From positions 9,800,501 through 9,864,500 of the forward strand of contig SMMW01000622.1 of assembly GCA_004794655.1 (NCBI GenBank): a stretch of 64,000 nt of DNA, in the 5' to 3' direction. Under the pieces are notes generated by a model. The model saw nothing but the letters and a program-made list of their open reading frames with translations. It was not told the origin of the DNA and did not search any database. This DNA comes from Marisa cornuarietis (Eukaryota > Mollusca > Gastropoda > Architaenioglossa > Ampullariidae). Shown one piece after another: positions 54,301 through 62,431 of the stretch (positions within the stretch are counted from its first letter, which is position 1; the number at the start of each line of letters is the position of its first letter). The translations under genes and the position numbers were made by a program.

Positions 54301-55170
54301 CAGAGTTTATTGCGTACTTTGAGGGAGTTCAGTACAGCTGCAGACACACATTGTCATTGGTCATGCAATATTTGATCTTTCCTAAAGAAGATACATGGAA
54401 TTCTGTGGCCACTTTTATCTGTGACATTTGTTTTTCGTTAGGTTCCGTACATTATCAGTAGACAAGCTCTTTAATGAGCGTGCCGTTTAGTGTCGGACGT
54501 GCTTCCGACTTTTATCATATGCTATAGATAGCGGGCGGGGGGAACTGTACAACGCATAGACCTACCTGTCAAGTGGGCCATGCACTTTAGTAAGCATCTG
54601 TTACGTCTGAATTACAGAGTTTTGACCGTCACTCAAGATTCAACTTTTCTTAAGAGCACAGAAAATGATTTGTTACTTCTCTTGGTACTACGAGAACAAC
54701 AATGATGTATAAACTTGAAATGTGACATGTAAGCTAATGTACAGAACACACTAACTACACCCAGCTATACTATTGCTTCTCTCACTCTGAAGTGCTATGT
54801 CACCTGGCAAAGGTAAAACGACAGCACGTTGCAGCGCACGCAGGCGCGCGCGCGCAAACACGCACACACACACACACACGTCGTCAAGGAATGCCGTTTT
54901 TGCGTTTTCATTCCAGCAGCCCACAAGCCATAAAATGCCTTTTTATTGCATGTTATAGCATATGTGCTTACAAGAAGGTTGGGGAAGGTACAAACATCTG
55001 CACCATATGTGTTGTCATTATTATCTCAAGCATATTAAGGATTTTTGTTTGTTTGTTAGGAACCATTAAGTTTTTCCCTAGCTCTAGGGATCCTACTCAA
55101 GACAAACTACAAATTGCTCCTTTTCTTTAACTTACCTTTAGAAGTCAAGTCGTTGTACTACAGAGAGTTT

Positions 55171-55983
55171 CTATCTCTTTAGAATCTGTGTATCGTCCGC
55201 AAAGAACTGTCGTCCCATCTGAAAGCGTTCAATTACCTGTCCAAGCTGTGAAGTATATACAGAAAATAATAATGGACCCAGAACGGATCCCTGTGGTACG
55301 CCATACACCAAAGGAACTGCCTCAGAGCTTGCAGAACCGACAATCACTCTCTGAGATCTATCGGCAAGATAGGAGTCAACCCACTGCAGCGCAGCGCCCA
55401 GGATACCAGCCTCTGACGACAGTCTCTGGAGCAGCAGGGGGTGGTTGTTGGTGTCAAATGCACTACTCAGATCGAGTAATACTAACAGCACTAAGTTGCC
55501 AGAGTTGACACTACAAAGAATGTCATTAGTCACACGAAGAAGAGCAGTTTCTGTGCTGAAGCCAGGACGATATGCTGACTGAAATTTATCTAGGCAGCCA
55601 TGAGTAATAAAATGGGTCATAAGCTGTTCTGCGACCACCCTCTCAAGTAGCTTGGAAATATATGATAAATTTGACACTGGACGATAGTTTTTACAGTCAG
55701 AGGGATCCAGGTTTGCCTTTTTGAACAAGGGCTTGACAACAGCCTGTTTAAAACACCGTGGAACACAACCTGCTCTCAAACTGGCATTAATAATGTCCAA
55801 AATGACAGTAAATAGAATGTCCAGAAGTTGAATAATAAATTTAGTTGGTACAGGATCCACAGCACATGAAGTTTTTGTTGATCTTGCTACAAATTTCCTC
55901 AAGTAGCTCTCATCAATAGACGTGAAAGAAGTCAGCGGAACACCAGCAAATGGCACAGAATAGTCTTCCTCACACTCTGGCAA
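55171..55983 (-). pseudogene. CR1/L2-like reverse transcriptase, cut after the catalytic box
   Basis: The 270-codon frame has SCAVDPVPTKFI, CKNYRPVSNLSYISKLLERV, FQSAYRPGFSTETALLRV, LLDLSSAFDTNNHPLLLQRL (motif A), YGVPQGSVLGPLLFSVYTS (motif B) and FFADDTQ (catalytic box) near its end. Immediately afterwards the sequence becomes the UGT segmental duplication, so the thumb and C-terminal domain are missing. Motif A has AFDTNNH where relatives usually have AFDTIDH. Confidence 0.9.
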
Positions 55984-57600
55984 CTCACAAGCTGCACTCT
56001 CAAGTCCAGCACTAATTTACTTTATCTTATTAACAAAGAAGGAAGACAGCTGATCAGCAGCTGACTTGACATCCACCTCAGGAAGAACCGGACTAGTTCC
56101 GTTCTTACCCAGCAGGCTGTTCACAATGTCAAAAGTCTTTCTGGGATTTCCACTCGCAGCCTCTAGCTGCTCCTGCACGAATAACGATTTAGCCTTTTTT
56201 ACGGCACACACATATTTATTTCTGGCTAACTTATACAGCTGTCTGTCAATCTCAAGTTTGGTCTTCCTCCACTTTTCTCTGCCAGCTGTCTCTGTTTCTT
56301 GGCTTCACTCACCCCCTCACAAAACCACACACAATCTGGTCTATCTACAACAATTTTGCTAACTGCAGGAGCATGCTTATCAAGCAGCCCTGATAGAGTC
56401 TGATTATATAACTCTGCTAACTCATCAACATCTGTGGGAGGATCTAATAACAACTTTGACTGAAGCAGTTCTTCTCTGAAAGCGTTCAGGTCAATCTTCT
56501 TCAAATTTCTACACAAAACAGATATCTTTTTACGCCTTGGTCGAGAAAGATCAGTCACCAAGGACTGCACAAAATGGTCTGAAATAAAAAAATCCTCGAC
56601 AACAGCTGACTTGACCAGTGACTCTGATGGGCAGTGATGGCGCACGAGTGATAACCCAGTCAAGAATGTGTCCAAGTCTATGAGTTGGTTTTTCAATCAG
56701 CTGACAAAGACCACGGCTAGCTAAAGCCTCAATCAAACGCTTCACATCACTATCTTGAGGTCTATCAAAATGAAAATTTACATCCCCCAAAATAAGAAAC
56801 TTCTCCTTTGTGAGTAAACTGTCCAGCAGCATGGCAAACTCCTCATGAAACAGAGAATCTGAAAGCTGATTCTTTTTAGATGGAGGAGGTCTATATAAAC
56901 AAATGATCTCTAATGTCTGCTTGGCTAATGTCAGTCTTGCTGTTATGTACTCAAAGGACCTGTACTGTGTTTGTCTCTTCAGCACTGTGAACTTCATATG
57001 TAGTTTAAATAAGACACCAACTCCACCTCCACTCCTACCACTCCTGGGATTATGTGCAAACGTATAGCCCTGTGGTGTAAGGTCTTTGATTACTGGTTCA
57101 TCGCCTATCTCTTTTAACCATGTCTCTGACAAGAAAAATGCATCAAAGTCATTTTCCAGCACTAAATCATGAATGTCCACAGCCTTGTTGCAGACTGACT
57201 GCACATTTAAGTGACCAACACATATACTTGTCACATTTTTCGTTTCTATTGAAAGTCCCCCACTCTTTGACAAAGGAAAATTCTCATTAAAATTTCGGTC
57301 ACATTCCTTTTTCCCACCATTTGTACCTCGTATGGTGCTTAGGTGTAGTGATGGTGGAAATTTATGTTTGTCGTTAAGACCGTATTTCCTCAGCCGGCGC
57401 TGAACTCCTCCTCTCCTACCTCTCTTTCGCTTTTTTTCTGATGGACGGCCGAGTCTTTAGGTAGGATATCAGTTGGAAAGGTGGAAGTATCAGGGTGGAG
57501 GGTCGCCGAAGTCGAAGAGAGTGCGAAAAGGTACTCACGGCTGTACGACATAGTGGAGGTCCGCCATCTTGTTAGTCAGTTTCACTCGAAGTCCAGGAAA
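55183..57600 (-). mobile_element. CR1/L2-like LINE, truncated on the 3' side
   Basis: On the minus strand, endonuclease (from about 57273), linker and RT follow in order, with frame changes near 56.6 and 56.0 kb. Upstream of 57273 the frame continues back to about 57.35 kb (PPSLHLSTIRGTNGGKK), and a GC-richer 5' region extends toward 57.6 kb. The element ends inside the RT, immediately after the catalytic box, at the border of the segmental duplication. Loss of the 3' rather than the 5' end means a rearrangement, not normal truncation during insertion. Confidence 0.85.
56551..57273 (-). pseudogene. CR1/L2-like APE endonuclease
   Basis: The frame encodes CVGHLNVQSVCNKAVDIHDLV, DAFFLSETWL (catalytic Glu), SGGGVGVLFK, LEIICLYRPPPSKK, FLILGDVNFHFD (catalytic Asp/Asn) and LGHILDWVIT. 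The last endonuclease segment (ISDHFVQSLVTDL, with the Asp-His) continues in the overlapping frame 56226-56696, so one frameshift lies near 56.65 kb. The residues after DWVIT in this frame are partly out of frame. It is not a host gene. Confidence 0.87.
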
Positions 57601-57707
57601 ATATACAAAACACAGCACAACCAAGCACACTGCATAACGTTCACAAGTCCACTACCGTAGAAGTGAACCCTAACAATACGATAAACTAAACTAACTAAGC
57701 AATTAAT

Positions 57708-57992
57708 ATGAAGAAAAACAGTAATAAAGCTAAAATGCTAGCGAGCCACAGCAAGTCGCCTCGTGGTGAGCGTTCTCTTCGACACTCAGATGGAGTTTGT
57801 ACTCATGAAGGAAATCCTAAAGATAATGGCAGCAAACGCCAGTGGATTAACTTTGTTCAGAGATGTGTATATACAGGTCTCTGCTTTGTTCAAACATGCC
57901 ATGCGAACGTGGTCTCCACATCGTCCTCAAGAATTTGCTCAAAACATTTTGAGATGTTAAAACCAACTACGACTGCTGGTAGATCAAATTAA
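57708..57992 (+). pseudogene. Derived copy of the THAP-type zinc-finger segment
   Basis: About 190 bp (57768-57953) are nearly identical to 48801-48986, giving RSLRHSDGVC, KRQWINFVQR and SSSRICSKHF in frame in this 94-codon ORF. The first zinc-binding Cys pair is missing because the match starts just after it. After SKHF the sequence skips about 100 bp of the 48.9 kb copy and continues with EMLKPTTTAGRSN. That deletion does not fall on the GT-AG sites, so a rearranged DNA copy is more likely than a spliced retrocopy. It sits between two truncated LINEs. Confidence 0.6.
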
Positions 57993-58567
57993 TACTCCCT
58001 CCATTCTTTTATCTCTTATTCTTGTTAACTCTTCCTTAAGTTTGTTCAGATTTTCTTTTTCGTCTTCAGGATTCTCAAGCTTACTTTCTAGCTGATTTAT
58101 ATTTTCTTTTCACTGATGTGGCCTTCTTTTTCATTGTTGCATAAGCTATTGTCTTTCCTCTGATTAACATTAACAGAACTTCTAGGAATGTTTGGTCTGA
58201 GATTGTGAACTGTATTTGGTCATAAGGTATTAATTTGATTTAACTTTTCCTTTATGTAAACTGGAATCGCATATTGTGCTATCGTTTCGTCTATTAATTT
58301 GTTTACTTCATTGACACAGACGGTATCATAAAGCAAAGAGCAGTTAAATTTTCAAAAAGTTCTATTTTTCTCATTCTTGGTTAGCTTTAGGTTAAATGTA
58401 ATAATAGAGTGATCTGTTCTATAACCACTAAGTATATCCGCACTGGCCACCCAGTCCATTAGTGCTTCGTTTACTAGGAAAAAGTCCAGCCTACTTAACT
58501 GTGTAGGGGTCGATCTACGCCAAGTGTAACTTTACAGTCAGGGTTTAATTCTCTCCACACATCAGTG

Positions 58568-58843
58568 TGGGGAAGCGGATGGCCGAGTGGTTAGAGCGCT
58601 GGCGTCCGAACCGAGAGCGCGCTGGTTCAATACCCGATAAGCGCAGCATACTTCCCCCAGTCGACCCAGCTGACGGGAATGGGTACCTGACTCCTTAGAG
58701 GGTTGGGGAAGGTAAGGCAGCGAGGGAGAGGAGATGGGCACCACCCTCATGTAAAAGCTGGCCCCGAGAAAAGTGGGGTCTCTAACACCTCACTCCCCGA
58801 CGACCTGAACAGGTTATGGGATGACCTTTACCTTTACCTTTTT
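58568..58843 (+). mobile_element. tRNA-derived SINE with 11-bp target-site duplication
   Basis: The head resembles a class II (Leu/Ser-type) tRNA: TGGCCGAGTGGTTAGAGCGC is a good A box and GGTTCAATACC a slightly altered B box. The body is unrelated to tRNA and the 3' end is a (TTTACC)n tail. Perfect target-site duplications ACACATCAGTG flank it (58557-58567 and 58844-58854). It split a Tx1-like LINE, so it is younger than that copy. Confidence 0.93.
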
Positions 58844-58854
58844 ACACATCAGTG

Positions 58855-59333
58855 AGTTCCAATTTATCCATTAGTGATATAACCTCTGCCTGAGAGCGTG
58901 GATTATTTATGTGTTTATAATTATAGTAGTCAAGGCAATGTCTTAAAACTAAATTCCAGTCTCCAGCTAAAATACAATGCTGAATTTTACTCTCTGTAAT
59001 GTACTTTTCTAATTCTTTGTAGAATGTTGGATTGTCTTTGTTTGGTCCATAGATATTAACCAAAAGGATATCTCTATTTTCTATCTTTACCATGATTATA
59101 ATATAGTTTCCACGTATATCTTTATGGACTTTCTTGACTTTAAATTCAAAATTATTATTAAATAAAATGGCCACTCCTCTAGAAGAGGAATTATTTGATG
59201 CAAAGTAGCATTCGTGCCCCCATTCAACTCTGACTTGTTCAATTCTTTGGTCGAAATGTGTATCCTGTAAAAAGTATGTGCTATTTTTTTCCACGTAGGA
59301 AGTGAAGTACATCACGTCTTTTCCTAGCATCAC
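58855..59333 (-). pseudogene. L1/Tx1-like endonuclease remnant
   Basis: The frame carries YFLQDTHFDQRIEQVRVEWG, SSSRGVAILFNNNFEFKVKK, ILLVNIYGPNKDNP, CILAGDWNLVL and the YYNYKHINNPRSQAEV block, parallel to residues of the 14739-15533 frame. The usual catalytic Glu position reads QDTH, where relatives have QETH, so one catalytic residue appears changed. The frame is cut on the 3' side by the SINE insertion. Confidence 0.85.
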
Positions 59334-59395
59334 CTAGACCCTGACAGTTAAGTGTTGCTATGGTTAGAGATTCTGGGTTCAGTGGGTATATTTAG

Positions 59396-60279
59396 TATAA
59401 ATGCATTTAATACAAAGGAGGAAGTAGAACATCACTGTACACTAGCCTATAGTCAAGAGAGCAACATTTACCCTTACTGTATAACAGTATTTTACAGTGT
59501 AGTGTCCTTATAGTAACATAGCGGGGCACCAACCTTAGATTGATACTGGTGTTCAAAACTTGTATTGCTACTGCAGATTTAAAAAGGCATTCAGGCATAT
59601 ATTCACACTCACGAGGCATTCGAGGCAAGACAGAGAAAAAAAAACAGATAAAAACCGAACAAAACAAGAAAACACTAAGTATTTGGAGGTATGAACTGCT
59701 CACTAGGAGGTGTCTACCCAAGACGCCAAGAAAAAAAAAAGTTTCCACGTCACTAAACGTGACGTACATTCACCACCTTGTCAAAACAGAGGCTAGCATT
59801 GACATAAATATGAATGGAATACAAATGTAAAGAGAAAGCTATCATAAAAAGATTCTGCCTATGTACTATATGTTATGTTATATATACCCAAGCTACTGTT
59901 ACCCCCCCCCCCACACACACACACAGATCAGAGGTAGATAAGCAAGACCTACCCACTTATAAACAGTTAAATCCGCTGGAACAGTTGAAAGTCCCGATGT
60001 CTCAATGCGCGAGTGAAGACAGATGGTAATTGGCGAAAGCGTTCTCCAGCTTAAGTCTGTATTTACCGGCGGGTCTTCGGCCAGAGGTTCCGGACACGGT
60101 CCACAGCTGTCACGCGAAATAAAAATATTACTGGAGTTATCTTAGACAAACACTTTTAAAAATGTGTTTATATTTTATTAACAATAATGCACATGGTTGA
60201 ATTAACTCAAATGCGCCTAGATACAGACAATCAGTAATAATACAACATAGACTGCAATGTCTGTGATTGTTGCCCAGTA
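59396..60279. other. Intergenic, no gene recognised
   Basis: The ORFs at 59407-59769 (minus) and 59540-59830 (plus) cover the same DNA and have no domain. A C-run and CA tract lie at 59903-59925. The sequence ACGTCACTAAACGTGACGT at 59747-59765 is a short inverted repeat with CRE-like halves. Confidence 0.45.
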
Positions 60280-60685
60280 AATTTTGATCTGTTGAGTGAA
60301 GTCAGTTTCGCCCATTCAATTATTTTTTTTAAACTTCATTCGAAGCTTCCAAATAAAGTTCGAATCCCTAGGGCTGTATCCAAACATCAGCTGTTTCATT
60401 TTATAGGCAAAAAATTACCTCTTGAACACGACAACCTGAGCGATGTTTCTTCATTTGACTTGAAGACATGCACACTCGCTGTTACAAATACTTCGATCGC
60501 GTAAGAGAACTCTTTAGTATAGGAGAGTAAGTTTTTCTTACTTTCCTAATGGCAGGTGAGAATGCCAATATTTGAAGGCTTATACCTTTAAAATTAAACA
60601 TAATTATGCACTCATATTTTGGGAATTATTATTTTAAAATGAACTTAACCTCATCATAAAGAAAAAATGTTGCAATCGGTTTGTC
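60280..60685. repeat. Dispersed repeat 'R28', copy 3, inverted and partial
   Basis: The reverse complement matches 50650-51010 (landmarks CCAAAATATGAG, GCATTCTCACCTGC, CTTATGCGATCGAAG). It adjoins a copy of the UGT upstream-flank repeat. Confidence 0.7.
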
Positions 60686-61145
60686 CTTTAAAGTCTTAAA
60701 AAAAAGTCTTTAGCGGATGTAGTGTGTGGGAAGGTTTCACTGGCTGACATACTGTAACTCATTCGACAGAGCTCAGTGCTTTGTTGAGTAAAAAGACATG
60801 TGCAGGCCGAGAGACGACTGTATGAAGTATTCACAAGGGAGAAGTGCATGTGCCCTGGCATGTATTGGAACCCAGGATTACATTTTTTCCAAGCGCCACT
60901 CTCCATGTGATTCTCTCTCGCTGCGCTTTTCAGACTTTTCATAGTGAAGTTCGTACTTTGAGGGGACTCAGTAAAGCTGCCGACACATCTCACAGATCAT
61001 GCAATATTTGATATCTCCTAAAGAAGATATCTGAGATTGTGTGGTCACTTTTATCTGTGGCGTCTTCTATGTTTTCCGTGATGTTTCCTACATTGTCAAT
61101 AGACAAACTCTTTAATGAGCGTGCCGCTTATATTGTGTGAGAATC
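60686..61145. repeat. UGT upstream-flank repeat, partial copy
   Basis: Homologous to 21.84-22.31 and 42.64-43.07 kb: the GTGTGGGAAGG, TTTGTTGAGT.AAA, TACTTTGAGGGG and CTTTAATGAGCGTGCCGCTTA landmarks are collinear. It is cut off at about 61140 by the start of a LINE. The 101-codon minus ORF (60688-60993) is not conserved as a frame. Confidence 0.7.
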
Positions 61146-61690
61146 CTATGTTCCATTCTGTTATGATATTATATACAGATATCTGGGTACATGCTACCTC
61201 CAAATCGGTAGTGGGGCGACCATCCCTAACCCAGCGGGTCCCCAGGTGGCGGATAGGGGAGTGGCCCTTAGATATAAGGGTTAGCTGCGAAATAAGTCTA
61301 GGTCCCTTATGGGTCCTCGATCGAATAAGCAGTCCCGGACCAACTGGCGGTACACCTAACAGGATGGGGCGAGTAAGTAGGTGGCACTACTATACCCCAC
61401 CAAAATCCCCCAGATGTCCCAGGACGGGTGTATCATGCGAGAGTAAGAGCCGTGCTAGAAGCTCTAGCCACCTGTGTTCCCAGGGCCAGTTTCTGGACTA
61501 GGAACGGGAGGAGGTTTGGCCCCCTACGTGCGGCATGCAGGCCCACCGGTGGGTGGACAAGCCCTGGTGCCCACGAACTAAGCCCCGAGGTGGGTCCTCG
61601 GCACCAAAAACCAGCCCTGTGCTCCCAGGGATAGGCTTTTGAGCCAGAAGCTAGGAGAAGGAAAACTCTGATATAACACCCGGCCAGAGC

Positions 61691-62431
61691 ATGGTCGTCA
61701 GCCTTGGTTGGCAAGTCTTCTACGAGAAGGAAAACTCGGACAAGAAAAACCAACGCCGAAGACGGATGCTGGGCCAAAGTGCGCGTAACGGCAGTGCAAC
61801 GCTTTCCGCTCAAATGATGGATGACAACAGATCAAATCGTGATGATGCTTTACCTGTGGAGTCCCCCCGGGCAGGTAGAGTGTCGGGTCCCGAGCCTCAA
61901 CGGGATCCACCCCAAGTTACCGGCGGTCACCCCGTCCCGCGATGTGGAGTCAGGTCACGGAAACGGAGGGTAATGGCTACTGACCAACGAAAAACAACAG
62001 CCCGAACAACCAGACCTCTAAACATCCTTCAATGGAATGCTGAAGGGGTTTTCAACAAAAAGCTACCTCTCACTGAGAGGCTACATACAGACAACATAGA
62101 TGTAGCCTGCATCCAGGAAACCCATCTTAACCCAAATCATCGTTTTGTAGTGAGAGGTTACCAAACTTTCAGGCTGGATAGGGAGGAGAGGCACAAAGGA
62201 GGAATTCTGTTTTTAGTCAAGAACAATATTCCAGTACGAGATTTCAATATTGACACAAATCAACAGTCGGAGATCCAAGGCATAACCTTTCTCTTGAAAA
62301 ACACAGAAATAAACATAATCAACCTATATTGTCCTCAAGACAAAGAACTGTCCCTCCACCTCATCAACATTGCTGAGGAAAATACAATAATCCTGGGAGA
62401 TTTCAACAGCCATTCTACCTGCTGGGGATAG
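61691..62431 (+). CDS. I/Jockey-like LINE, endonuclease first part
   Basis: After about 110 residues of uncertain status (basic, perhaps 5' UTR read-through), the frame encodes PLNILQWNAEGVFNKKLPL, DVACIQETHL (catalytic Glu), GGILFLVKN, INIINLYCPQDK and IILGDFNSHSTCWG, ending at a premature stop in the next codon. The phrase DFNSHS..WG is typical of I/Jockey endonucleases. The stop results from one missing base at about 62430; the protein continues in the frame from 62431. A Met at 61971 is a plausible alternative start. Confidence 0.85.
   Translation: MVVSLGWQVFYEKENSDKKNQRRRRMLGQSARNGSATLSAQMMDDNRSNRDDALPVESPRAGRVSGPEPQRDPPQVTGGHPVPRCGVRSRKRRVMATDQRKTTARTTRPLNILQWNAEGVFNKKLPLTERLHTDNIDVACIQETHLNPNHRFVVRGYQTFRLDREERHKGGILFLVKNNIPVRDFNIDTNQQSEIQGITFLLKNTEINIINLYCPQDKELSLHLINIAEENTIILGDFNSHSTCWG

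Larger units (their letters stand above)
51509..55182. repeat. Segmental duplication copy B (carries UGT-3)
   Basis: Collinear with 34318-37317. The right border lies exactly where a CR1/L2-like LINE reading from the right loses its 3' part, so one border of the duplication is inside or next to that LINE. Confidence 0.92.
57988..59395 (-). mobile_element. L1/Tx1-like LINE fragment (endonuclease and linker), interrupted by a SINE
   Basis: Minus-strand translation starts at the N-terminus of the endonuclease (SLTIATLNCQGLGDARKRRDV, about 59.37 kb), shifts frame, and continues through the 58842-59333 ORF and, left of the SINE, to the linker block NKLKEELTRIRDKRMEGVL at 57.99 kb. RT and 3' end are absent. 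It is closely related to the element at 14.7-18.7 kb and includes the endonuclease N-terminus that the latter lacks. Confidence 0.87.

Noticed and set aside
58568..58650. A functional tRNA-Leu/Ser gene
   Set aside because: The B box is altered, no complete cloverleaf can be drawn, and the unit has a 3' tail and target-site duplications. It is a SINE head.
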